This document shows, piece after piece, positions 16,165-24,828 of a stretch of DNA of 64,000 nucleotides. A model generated the notes under the pieces. That model worked only from the letters and a program-made list of their open reading frames with translations, did no database searches and was not told where the DNA came from. Location of the stretch: contig DATILL010000006.1 in assembly GCA_035476575.1 (NCBI GenBank), forward strand, positions 17,638-81,637. Reading direction: 5' to 3'. Made by a program: the position numbers and the translations under genes. The stretch's first letter is position 1. Each line of letters begins with the position of its first letter. Origin of the DNA: DATILL01 sp035476575. GTDB taxonomy: Bacteria; Actinomycetota; Actinomycetes; Mycobacteriales; JACQDL01.

Positions 16165-18681
16165 ATGACGCTGACCGAGCTGCTGCCTGCGACCCCCGAC
16201 CCCGACCTGCTCTATGAGTCCTTCTCGGCCTGGGCCGAGGAGCGCGGGTTCGTCCTGTACCCGACCCAGGTCGAGGCGCTGATCGAGGTGGTGTCAGGGT
16301 CGAACGTGATCCTGTCCACGCCGACCGGGTCGGGGAAGAGCCTGGTCGCGACCGGCGCCCACTTCACCGCGCTCAGCCAGGGCCGGCGCAGCTTCTACAC
16401 CGCGCCGATCAAGGCCCTGGTCTCGGAGAAGTTCTTCGCGCTGTGCGCCACCTTCGGCGCCGAGAACGTCGGCATGCTGACCGGCGACGCCAGCGTCAAC
16501 GACACCGCGCCGATCATCTGCTGCACCGCGGAGATCCTGGCCAACCTGGCGCTGCGGTCCGGTGCCGCCGCCGACGTCGGCCAGGTGGTGATGGACGAGT
16601 TCCACTTCTACGCCGACCCGGACCGGGGCTGGGCCTGGCAGGTGCCGCTGCTGGAGCTGCCGGACGCGCAGTTCGTGCTGATGTCGGCGACGCTCGGCGA
16701 CGTACGGCGGTTCGAGGAGGACCTGACCCGGCGCACCGGCCGGCTGACCGCCGTGGTGGCCAGCGTGGACCGGCCGGTGCCGCTGGAGTACCGGTACTCG
16801 ATGACGCCGCTACACGAGACCCTGGAGGAGCTGCTCGGCACCGACCGGGCGCCGGTGTACGTCGTCCATTTCACCCAGGCCGAGGCGCTGGAGCGGGCAC
16901 AGGCGCTGATGAGCGTCAACGTCTGCAGCCGGGCTGAGAAGGACGCCATCGCCGAGCTGATCGGCCGGTTCCGGTTCACCTCCGGCTTTGGCAAGACGCT
17001 GTCCCGGCTGGTCCGGCACGGGATCGGCGTGCACCACGCGGGGATGCTGCCGAGGTACCGCCGGCTGGTCGAGCTGCTCGCCCAGGCCGGGCTGCTCAAG
17101 GTCATCTGCGGCACGGACACCCTCGGCGTCGGCATCAACGTGCCGATCCGCACGGTCGTGTTCACGGCGTTGAGCAAGTACGACGGGACGCGGACCCGGC
17201 TGCTCAAGGCGCGCGAGCTGCACCAGATCGCCGGGCGGGCCGGGCGGGCCGGCTTCGACACGGCCGGCACCGTCGTCGTCCAGGCGCCCGAGCACGTCAT
17301 CGAGAACGAGCGGGCGCTGATCCGGGCCGGCGACCCCAAGAAACGGCGCAAGGTGGTGCGGCGCAGGCCGCCCGAGGGGTTTGTGTCATGGGGGCGGCCG
17401 ACGTTCGAGCGGCTGGTGGCGGCCGAGCCGGAGCCGCTGACGTCCAGCTTCCGGGTGACGCACGCGATGCTGCTGAACGTCGTGCAGCGGCCGGGCGACG
17501 CCTTCGCCGCGATGGGGAAGCTGCTGACCGACAACCACGAGGACCGGCCGGCGCAGCGCCGGCACGTGCGGCGGGCGATCGCGATCTACCGAGCGCTGCT
17601 CGCGGCCGGGGTGGTGGAGCGGCTGGCCGTGCCGGACGAGACCGGTCGCACTGTCCGGCTCACCGCCGACCTGCAGCTCGACTTCGCGCTGAACCAGCCG
17701 CTGTCGCCGTTCGCGCTGGCGGCGGTGGAGCTGCTGGACCGGGCCTCGCCGTCGTACGCCTTGGACGTGCTGTCGGTGATCGAGTCGACGCTGGACAACC
17801 CGCGGCAGGTGCTGTCGGCGCAGCAGTTCCGGGCCCGCGGCGAGGCAGTGCAGCAGATGAAGGCGGACGGCCTGGAGTACGACGAGCGGATGGAGCTGCT
17901 GGAGGGCGTGACCTACCCGAAGCCGCTCGCGGGGCTGCTGGAGGGGGCGTACGAGATCTACCGGCGGGGGCATCCGTGGGTGGCCGACCACGAGCTGGCG
18001 CCCAAGTCGGTGGCGCGGGACCTGGCCGAGCGGGCGATGACGTTCACCGAGTACGTCGGCTTCTACGGGCTGGCCCGGTCGGAGGGGCTGGTGCTGCGTT
18101 ACCTGGCCGATGCGTACAAGGCGCTGCGGCAGAGCGTGCCGGAGGAGGCACGCACCGAGGAGCTGACCGACCTGATCGAGTGGCTGGGTGAGCTGGTCCG
18201 GCAGGTCGACTCCAGCCTGCTGGACGAGTGGGAGCGGCTGCGCGACCCGGCCGCTGCCGAGGAGGCCGGCGCCGGTGGTGCCCGCGGGCGGATCGACGTC
18301 GCGCCGCCGCCGGTGACGGCCAACCAGCGGGCGTTCTTCGTGCTGGTGCGCAACGCGCTGTTCCGGCGGGTGGAGCTGGCGTCGCGGCGGCGGTGGGACG
18401 AGCTCGGTGAGCTTGACAGCGCGGACGGCTGGGACGCTGCGGCGTGGGCGGAGGCGCTGGCGCCGTACTTCGCGGAGCACGCCGAGATCGGGACAGGGGC
18501 GGACGCGCGTGGCCCGGCGCTGCTCATCGTGGAGCGGGAGCCCGGTGTGTGGCGAGTGCGGCAGATCTTCGATGACCCGGCCGGCGACCACGACTGGGGC
18601 ATCAGCGCCGAGGTCGACCTGCCCGCCTCCGACGAGGCCGGCACCGCCATCCTCCACGTCACCGCCGTCGACGCCCTCTGA
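16165..18681 (+). CDS. DUF3516 DEAD/DEAH-box (Ski2/HelY-like) RNA helicase
   Basis: The product has 838 residues from ATG 16165. Superfamily 2 motifs are all present: Walker A 'STPTGSGKS' (51-59), motif II as DEFH (144-147) in place of the usual DEVH, 'LMSATLG' (172-178), and motif VI 'HQIAGRAGRAG' near residue 355. The region 'HHAGMLPRYRRLVELLAQAG' and 'ICGTDTLGVGINVPIRTV' is typical of Ski2-like helicases. The last 400 residues match DUF3516-type C-termini of actinobacterial helicases, rich in Arg, Leu and Glu helices. ATP-driven RNA unwinding or processing is expected. It is monocistronic and ends 20 bp before the 50-bp repeat array. Confidence 0.93.
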   Translation: MTLTELLPATPDPDLLYESFSAWAEERGFVLYPTQVEALIEVVSGSNVILSTPTGSGKSLVATGAHFTALSQGRRSFYTAPIKALVSEKFFALCATFGAENVGMLTGDASVNDTAPIICCTAEILANLALRSGAAADVGQVVMDEFHFYADPDRGWAWQVPLLELPDAQFVLMSATLGDVRRFEEDLTRRTGRLTAVVASVDRPVPLEYRYSMTPLHETLEELLGTDRAPVYVVHFTQAEALERAQALMSVNVCSRAEKDAIAELIGRFRFTSGFGKTLSRLVRHGIGVHHAGMLPRYRRLVELLAQAGLLKVICGTDTLGVGINVPIRTVVFTALSKYDGTRTRLLKARELHQIAGRAGRAGFDTAGTVVVQAPEHVIENERALIRAGDPKKRRKVVRRRPPEGFVSWGRPTFERLVAAEPEPLTSSFRVTHAMLLNVVQRPGDAFAAMGKLLTDNHEDRPAQRRHVRRAIAIYRALLAAGVVERLAVPDETGRTVRLTADLQLDFALNQPLSPFALAAVELLDRASPSYALDVLSVIESTLDNPRQVLSAQQFRARGEAVQQMKADGLEYDERMELLEGVTYPKPLAGLLEGAYEIYRRGHPWVADHELAPKSVARDLAERAMTFTEYVGFYGLARSEGLVLRYLADAYKALRQSVPEEARTEELTDLIEWLGELVRQVDSSLLDEWERLRDPAAAEEAGAGGARGRIDVAPPPVTANQRAFFVLVRNALFRRVELASRRRWDELGELDSADGWDAAAWAEALAPYFAEHAEIGTGADARGPALLIVEREPGVWRVRQIFDDPAGDHDWGISAEVDLPASDEAGTAILHVTAVDAL

Positions 18682-18701
18682 CCGCCGGCCGCCTGCTACG
18701 C

Positions 18702-18835
18702 GTGTGGTCACCTCTCGGCGCTGTGGTGACCTATCGGGGTCCGCAGCGCCCGTGTGGTCACCTCTCGGCGCTGTGGTGACCTCTTGGGGTCGCCGACCAA
18801 CGAAAGGTGACCACAACGCCGAGAGGTGACCACAC
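18702..18835. repeat. 50-bp-period AGGTSACCAC repeat array, site 1 (with inverted copy)
   Basis: Two copies of a 31-bp unit, GTGTGGTCACCTCTCGGCG onwards, lie at 18702-18732 and 18752-18782, exactly 50 bp apart. A third, inverted copy is at 18805-18835. The unit has two AGGTSACCACA boxes 19 bp apart on the opposite strand. The same unit and spacing recur at 26232 and 46381. Here the array fills the gap between two convergent genes. Confidence 0.85.
18752..18835. terminator. Long hairpin formed by inverted repeat units between convergent genes
   Basis: The unit at 18752-18782 pairs with the inverted unit at 18805-18835: 29 of 31 bases match, with a 22-base loop. It lies between the helicase stop (18681) and the stop of the convergent gene (18855), so it could end transcription both ways. 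Confidence 0.5.
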
Positions 18836-18854
18836 CGAGTCGGGGCGGGCTCGG

Positions 18855-19694
18855 TCAGGGGCCGGTCGGGAAGCCGCTCGGGAAACCGGTGGGGAAGCCG
18901 GGCGGGCGGCCAGAGCCACCGCCGGTGAAGGAGAACGGGCGCTGGTCGGCCAGCCCACTGGTCCGGCCGACTGCGCTGACGTAGGTCGGCATCCCCATGG
19001 AGCCCAGCTCCGCATAAAACGCGGGTGGGGTGATCGTGGTGCGGAACTGTCCGTCCGCGTCGGCGTTTACCCGGACCACCTCGGTGATGTGGAAGAAGAT
19101 CCGAACCTCCTCGCCGGGCCGGAAGGCCTCCCCCACAACGGTGATCTTCGCCGTGACCGGACCGGCTGTGGGGCTGATCGTGATCCGCGCCGGACCGGCA
19201 GCGGACGTCGGGTCGCCATGGGAGCCAACCCGGACCGGGCTGAACGGCGCGAACAACGCCACCAGCACGACGAGGACCAGGGCGGCCGCTCCCCCGCCGA
19301 TGACGAGCTGCCTGTTGTTGACGATCGACTGGTTGCCGGCGACGGCGGTGCTCCACCTGCCGCTGGCGGTCGTGGTGACCGTCGAGCCGCTGGTCGTGCT
19401 GGCCTGGCTGGCGCCCCGGGCCTGCTCCACCGCGGCGCCCACCTGCTCGGCGAACTGCCGGTCCGTCGAGAGCACCTGGTCCAGCAGCCCACCCAGCGCG
19501 GCCTGTGGGCGCCGACCGCCCGGCGCGGACTCGAACTGGCGCAGCACCGCCGGCCCCTGCTCAGTCTGGTCCAGCCGCTGGGTCACCAGCCACCACAGCC
19601 CGGTCTCTCCCGGTGTCGCCGGCCCGCCGGACGCCCGGCGCCGTAGGACCTCACCCAACACCCGCACAATGTCCGCGGCCATCGGCCTGGCCAT
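18855..19694 (-). CDS. Membrane-anchored protein with extracellular Ig/IPT-like domain
   Basis: The product has about 279 residues from ATG 19694; ATG 19682 is possible. The first 125 residues are a helical, presumably cytoplasmic region ('GLLDQVLSTDRQFAEQVGAA') with a Ser/Thr-rich linker. One membrane helix follows ('LVIGGGAAALVLVVLVALFA', about 132-151). The outer part contains 'ITISPTAGPVTAKITVVGEAF' residues typical of IPT/Ig-like folds, with 'PGEEVRIFFH', and ends in a Phe-Pro-Thr-Gly repeat tail. It is a type II-like surface protein. Its function is unknown, but a related Ig-plus-linker-plus-helix design is seen at 49.4 kb in the opposite topology. Confidence 0.75.
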   Translation of the reverse strand: MARPMAADIVRVLGEVLRRRASGGPATPGETGLWWLVTQRLDQTEQGPAVLRQFESAPGGRRPQAALGGLLDQVLSTDRQFAEQVGAAVEQARGASQASTTSGSTVTTTASGRWSTAVAGNQSIVNNRQLVIGGGAAALVLVVLVALFAPFSPVRVGSHGDPTSAAGPARITISPTAGPVTAKITVVGEAFRPGEEVRIFFHITEVVRVNADADGQFRTTITPPAFYAELGSMGMPTYVSAVGRTSGLADQRPFSFTGGGSGRPPGFPTGFPSGFPTGP

Positions 19695-20222
19695 CTCCGC
19701 CCCCAAGTCTGGCCAGGGCTCGGCGCCCCCGGTCCTGGGTCAGACTCGCATGGCGCCCAGAGACACACCCACAAACCGCTCGTTTTCACCGGGTCGGGTG
19801 TAGCCCTCACAGGACGCGCGCTAGTACCTCGAGCCGGACTTCGTAATCTTGGGCATGGCGGCGTGACACAGAGCGGCCACCGCGTGGTCGTGGGTACTGC
19901 CCGGTGGCGGGTCGGCTGGGTGGTGGGCTGCTGGGGCGGGTCCCGGGGGCCTGCTGGGTTGTTGGCGAGGTTGCCGCGGACGAGCTGCTGGTCGGTCGCC
20001 GAGCACGCCGGGGATGCCGGGCCCGGAGAGGAGACACGGAATGCCGGGCCTTGGTCATTGGCTCAGGGTTTGGCTGCCGCGCCAGTCGTCGTGCGGCGGC
20101 TGGCTTGCCACCGGCAACTACGGTGGGCATCCACCGTTTTGCTCACCGAAGTTTCTCAAGTTTTTTGCGGAGTGCTCGGCTTCTCGCGCGGTTCTGTCGG
20201 TGGCCCTGTTTATCCTTCTCCT

Positions 20223-21508
20223 ATGTCGAACGCGGTCGCGCTGGTCGAGCAGTTCTCTGCTCTGCTTGACCTGTGTGGTGGTGTCGACTGGTCTGCGCTT
20301 TCCGACTCCGAGGTTGACGAGGTGTTGGTACGGGGGTTCCGGCAGGTCGGGCGGTTCACCGGCACTGTGCTGCTGCCGTTGGTGCGGGAGGCTGAGGCCC
20401 GTGGTCTTGCGTCTGCGCATGACGCGCCGGACATGCGGGCGTGGCTGCAGGGCTCCGTGAACATGCGGCCCGCCGAGGCGGGGCGGCTGCTCCGGCTCGC
20501 CACCGCGCTGGACAGCGACCTGCCCAAGACGGCGGCGGCGCTGGCTGATGGGGCGTCAGCGTCGACCACGCGCAGGTGATCGCGGAGGCGATGCGGGCAC
20601 TGCAGGCCGAGACCCCGGCCGGCGTCCGGGTCGCGGCGGAGCGGGAGCTGGTCGAGCGCAGCGCCACCCTCGACCCGGCCGCGATCGCGCTGCTCGGGCG
20701 GCGTGTCCTGGATGTGGTGGATCCCGACGGCAGCGCGGAGCTTCAGGCCCGGCAGGTCGAGCGGGAGGCCGCCGCGGACTACGCCCGGCGTGACCTGCGC
20801 ATATCCCCCGCCGGGCCCGGGCTGAAGCGGATCTGCGGGTTCCTGGACACCGAGGGTGCGGAGACCCTGCGGGTCGCCCTCGACCCGCTGGCCGCGCCCC
20901 GTCCCGCCGACCCGGCCACCGGTGTCCGGGACGACCGCACCCACGGGCAGCGGATGGCCGACGCCCTGGTCGAGCTCGGCGAGCGCGCCCTGCGGATGGG
21001 CGACCTGCCGGACAACGGCGGCGAACGCCCCACCCTGGTCGTGACGATGCCGTATGACAAGCTGGTCGCGGCGACCGGCGTCGGGATGCTGGACGGTGGC
21101 GACGTCCTGCCCGCCAGCCAGGTACGGCGGATCGCCTGCGACGCCCACATCATCCCCGCCGTCCTCGGCGGGGAAAGCCTGCCCCTCGACCTCGGGCGCG
21201 GCTCCCGGCACTACGTCGGCACGGCCCGCCGCGCCATCATCCTCCGCGACCGCGGATGTGCTTTCCCCACCTGCGACCGCCCCTACCAGTGGTGCCACTG
21301 CCACCACTGCGTCCACTGGGCCAACGGCGGCCGCACCGACCAGAACAACGGCGTCCTGCTGTGCGGTCACCATCACCGTGTCGTCCATCACAACGGCTGG
21401 GACGTGAGAATAGCCGACGACGGGCTACCCGAGTTTATCCCGCCACGGTCGATAGACCCGGAGCGAAAACCGATCCGGCACCACCGACACCGAAAACGAA
21501 CAGCATGA
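20223..21508 (+). pseudogene. DUF222 / HNH endonuclease (13E12-type) with a frameshift
   Basis: ATG 20223 starts a DUF222 domain ('VALVEQFSALLDLC', 'LPLVREAEARGLASAHDA'). The frame shifts by one base at a GGGG run near 20553, after 'AALADG'; the natural continuation 'GVSVDHAQVIAEAMRALQ' lies in the second frame and runs to 21508. The C-terminal HNH site is intact: 'IILRDRGCAFPTCDRPYQW', 'CHCHHCVHWANGGRTDQNN', 'LLCGHHHRVVHHNGWDV'. The intact protein would be about 428 residues. Such genes occur in many copies in actinobacteria and their role is not settled. A decayed second copy of the last part lies at 56.8 kb. A sequencing error at the G-run cannot be excluded. Confidence 0.85.
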
Positions 21509-21739
21509 AGGGAGAAGGGAGAGGGTGGGCGCCGGCACCTGTGGTGTCGGCGCGCCACCGGCCTACCACGGGCGGACAGCAACAGCCACTGCCAGTGGCC
21601 GACGACGCCACAGGTGCCGGCGCGAAAGGCCCAGGCCGGGTCTCAGGCCGGGCTGCCCCTGGACTTGCCCCTGGGCTGCCCCTACCAGAGCAGGTCGAAC
21701 ATGACCACCCTGAAGTGGAGGCTGTCCTGGTCCCGGCCA

Positions 21740-23632
21740 CTAGTCGTCGGAGATGCCCGTGAGGTCGGTGGCGTAGGCCTCGGCCTGGAGGGTGAACAGC
21801 TCGGCGTACCGGCCGCCCCGGCCAAGCAGCTCCTCGTGCGTGCCATGGTCCTCGACCCGCCCGTGGTGCAGGACCCAGATGCGGTCCGCGTGCCGCACGC
21901 TCGCCAGCCGGTGCGTGATCAGGATGACGGTGCGGCCCGCCGCGATCTCACGCAGCCGGGTGTAGAGAGCGTGTTCGGCGCGGGCGTCGAGGGCCGCCGT
22001 CGGCTCGTCGCAGATCAGCAACGGCGTGTCACGGTAGAACGCCCGGGCCGCGGCGAACCGCTGCCACTGCCCGCCGGAGATCTCATGCCCGTCGGTGAAC
22101 TCCCGGGACAGGAAGGTGCGGTAGCCGCGCGGCAGCTCGGCGATGACCTCGTCGGCACCGCCGGCCCGCGCGGCGGCCGGCAGCGCGGTGCCGGCGTCCG
22201 GGTGGTCGTGCCGGCCGATGGTGATGTTCTGCCCCGCGGTCAGCGGCCAGTGCACGAAGTCCTGCAGCAGCAGCGCGACCCGGTCCCACACGGCCGGTTG
22301 GTCCACAGTGGACAGGTCGACGTCGTCCCAGCGGACAGCGCCAGCCTCCGGGCGGTAGAGACCGGCGACGAGCTTGGCGAGCGTGCTCTTGCCCGAGCCG
22401 TTCTCCCCCACCAGGGCGACGATCTCGCCGCGGCGGATGTCCAGCGTTACGTCGCGCAGCGCCGGGGTCGCCGCGCCCGGGTAGGTGAAGGTCACGCCGT
22501 CGACCCGGATCCGCTCGAACGACGCCGGCAGGGTCGCCGTGACCGGCTGGCGGGCACGCGTCTCGACGTCCGCGCAAAAGGCGAGGTAGTCGCCGAAGTA
22601 CAGGCCGTCCTCGTAGAGCTGGTTCGCGGAGTGCAGCAGGGTGGCGAGGAAGCGCTGCCCGGCCTGGATGGCGAGCACGGCGGTCCCGGCCACGGCCAGC
22701 GGCACCAGCCCGCCCATCAGCAGCAGCCCGAGGGTGCCGTAGACGAGGCCGGTGGCCAGGCCGGACAGCACGCCGCCGACCGCCCGGGCGCCCGTCTGCT
22801 GGCGGGCCACCCGCAGGTTCGCGGCGAGCTCGCGGGCAGCGACCGCGGTGTACTCGGCGAGCAGCAGCGGCGCGGCGGTGTACGCGCGCAGCTCGGCCGC
22901 GGTCTCCCGCTGGGCTAGCAGGTCGGACAGCATCCACTTACGGCGGCGCAACGCCGAGGTCGCGTACATCGACAGGTACTGGGCGCGGGCCACCCGCACC
23001 GCCGCCCACCCATCGGGCACCGCGGACGCGACCAGCAGCGGCAGCAGCAGCGGGTGCAGCACGCCCAGGGTGCCGGCCGCGGCGACCAGCCCGACCAGCC
23101 CGGTGACCACGTCGATCGCGGCGGTCACCACCCGGGACGCGCTGTTCGCGCCCCGGTCGCGGGCCCGCAGCATCGCGTCGGAGAACTCCGGGTCGTCGAA
23201 CGCCGCCAGGTCCGCCGTCGTCGTGGCAGCGAACAGCCGGCGCTCGACCACCGGGTCGACCAGCGGCGCCAGCCGGGACTGCGCCCACCCGGCCGCGATC
23301 TCCAGTGCGGAGCGGGCGGCCAGAACGACGACCACGATCAGCATCGCCGGCACTGCCGCGCGGACCCGGTCCGGCGTCGGCCCCTCCGCCAGCAACGCGC
23401 GCAGCACATCCGTGGTGGCCAACAGCCCGAACGCGGTGAACACCCCAGCCGCCAGGTGCAGCCCGACCGCGGCCGCGGTGGTGGCCCGGCTGGCCTGCCA
23501 CGCCAGCCCCATCGACTCGGCGACCAGCCCGGGCAGCCGGCGGGCCATCGCCCAAAACGATGTCGCCGCCAGCACCCGCGCGTGCACCTGCCACCGCATC
23601 GGCTCCAGGCCGGCCGAAAGGTCGTCGTCCAC
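21740..23632 (-). CDS. ABC transporter, fused permease and ATP-binding domains (exporter type)
   Basis: This 630-residue half-transporter has about six membrane helices in residues 45-330 (for example 'TTAAAVGLHLAAGVFTAFGL', 'AVPAMLIVVVVLAARSALEI') followed by a nucleotide-binding domain. Walker A 'GENGSGKST' lies near 408, the signature 'ISGGQWQRFA' near 516, Walker B 'LLICDEPTAALD', and the H-loop 'VILITHRLASVRHADRI'. The type is that of ABC exporters, often found with peptide natural products or lipids; the substrate is unknown. It starts 18 bp after the PfkB kinase gene and shares its direction, so the two are probably co-transcribed. Such single-chain exporters act as homodimers in the membrane. 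Confidence 0.92.
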   Translation of the reverse strand: MDDDLSAGLEPMRWQVHARVLAATSFWAMARRLPGLVAESMGLAWQASRATTAAAVGLHLAAGVFTAFGLLATTDVLRALLAEGPTPDRVRAAVPAMLIVVVVLAARSALEIAAGWAQSRLAPLVDPVVERRLFAATTTADLAAFDDPEFSDAMLRARDRGANSASRVVTAAIDVVTGLVGLVAAAGTLGVLHPLLLPLLVASAVPDGWAAVRVARAQYLSMYATSALRRRKWMLSDLLAQRETAAELRAYTAAPLLLAEYTAVAARELAANLRVARQQTGARAVGGVLSGLATGLVYGTLGLLLMGGLVPLAVAGTAVLAIQAGQRFLATLLHSANQLYEDGLYFGDYLAFCADVETRARQPVTATLPASFERIRVDGVTFTYPGAATPALRDVTLDIRRGEIVALVGENGSGKSTLAKLVAGLYRPEAGAVRWDDVDLSTVDQPAVWDRVALLLQDFVHWPLTAGQNITIGRHDHPDAGTALPAAARAGGADEVIAELPRGYRTFLSREFTDGHEISGGQWQRFAAARAFYRDTPLLICDEPTAALDARAEHALYTRLREIAAGRTVILITHRLASVRHADRIWVLHHGRVEDHGTHEELLGRGGRYAELFTLQAEAYATDLTGISDD

Positions 23633-23650
23633 GGTCAGCCGCTGCCGGCT

Positions 23651-24805
23651 TCAGGCGTGTGCCCGGCGGTGATGGCCCAGCGTGGCAGCCGCCCGGCGGA
23701 CCGGCGACAACGCGGCACCGGGCAGCAGGTCCTCCAGGAAGCCGTACTCCGTGGCCAGCCCGGCGGGGTGCCGGCCCGCCCGCACCTCCTGCCACCAGGC
23801 CACGATCTCACCCCAGCCGGGCGCGGACAGCGAGCCGCCGAAGTGCTGTACCGACAGGGCCGCGCACAGGTTGGCGAACCGTAGCCGGTGCGCCAGCGGC
23901 CAGCCAGCCAGCGTACCCAGCACGAAACCGGCCCCGAACACGTCGCCGGCCCCCGTCGGGTCAATGGCCGGCACGGTCAGGCCGCGCACCCGGGCGCGCT
24001 CGCCGGTCGTCTCGTCCACCGCCATCGCGCCGCGCGGGCCGCGGGTGATCGCGACGAGCGGCACGTGCCGGGCCAGCCGAGCCAGCGCGGCCTCGGCCGA
24101 GTCGACCCCGGTCAGCAGCATCGCCTCTGCGGCGTTGGGCAGGAAGGCGTGGCAGTGCCGCAGCCGGGACAGCACCTGCTCCGCGCGGGTCTCGGACTGG
24201 TCCCAGCCGATGTCGGCAAAGACGAGGCTGCCGGCGTCGGACGCGAACCGGACCCAGGCCTGCTCCTCGACGTCGAGGTGGGCCAGGCAGGCCCGGGCGG
24301 CCGGCGGCTGGCCGATCATGTCGTCCAGCGGCATCGGTGCGGGGTGGCCGTGGGTGACCATGGTCCGGTCCTGGTTGATCGCCAGCGACACCGTCACCGG
24401 GGAGTGCCAGCCGTCGAACCGGCGGGACGGCGTGAGGTCGACGTCCTCCTGCCGCGCCAGCGTGTCCCAGCAGTAGTCGCCGTAGACATCGGCGCCGATC
24501 GCGGCGGCCAGCCAGGTGCGCATGCCGAGCCGGCGCATGGCGACCGCGGCGTTCGCGATCCCGCCGGGGCTGGAGCCCATCCCGGGCGCCCACACCTCGG
24601 TACCGGCCCGCGGGAAGTACCGCAGGCCGGTGAACACGATGTCGATGAAGACGGTGCCGGCGCAGAAGACGTCGATGAACGGGTCGCCGGCTCGGCGGAC
24701 GCAGGAGAGCGGGTCGATGCTCGCGGCGACCAAACGGCCGGCGGACGGCCGGCGGAGCTCGTCCGGGCAGTCAGAATCCGGGCAGTCGGGCTCGGCCTCG
24801 GTCAC
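23651..24805 (-). CDS. PfkB-family carbohydrate/nucleoside kinase
   Basis: This 384-residue protein has an N-terminal extension of about 43 residues. The ribokinase-like fold then follows: 'DVFCAGTVFIDIVFTGL', 'GMGSSPGGIANAAVAMRRLG' (the glycine-rich first signature) and 'IDPTGAGDVFGAGF' (282-295), with Asp288 as catalytic base. It phosphorylates a sugar or nucleoside with ATP; the exact substrate cannot be read. Its divergent partner, 23 bp away, is a GH4 6-phospho-glycosidase, so a role in sugar-phosphate catabolism is likely. The exporter gene follows directly. Confidence 0.9.
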   Translation of the reverse strand: MTEAEPDCPDSDCPDELRRPSAGRLVAASIDPLSCVRRAGDPFIDVFCAGTVFIDIVFTGLRYFPRAGTEVWAPGMGSSPGGIANAAVAMRRLGMRTWLAAAIGADVYGDYCWDTLARQEDVDLTPSRRFDGWHSPVTVSLAINQDRTMVTHGHPAPMPLDDMIGQPPAARACLAHLDVEEQAWVRFASDAGSLVFADIGWDQSETRAEQVLSRLRHCHAFLPNAAEAMLLTGVDSAEAALARLARHVPLVAITRGPRGAMAVDETTGERARVRGLTVPAIDPTGAGDVFGAGFVLGTLAGWPLAHRLRFANLCAALSVQHFGGSLSAPGWGEIVAWWQEVRAGRHPAGLATEYGFLEDLLPGAALSPVRRAAATLGHHRRAHA

Positions 24806-24828
24806 CGGTCCAGGTTAGCCTTCCCCTG

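Noticed and set aside
17386..19356. A 656-codon minus-strand frame spanning helicase and repeat sequence
   Set aside because: It is antisense to the helicase and crosses its terminator region. No domain is present, and the real minus-strand gene nearby uses another frame.
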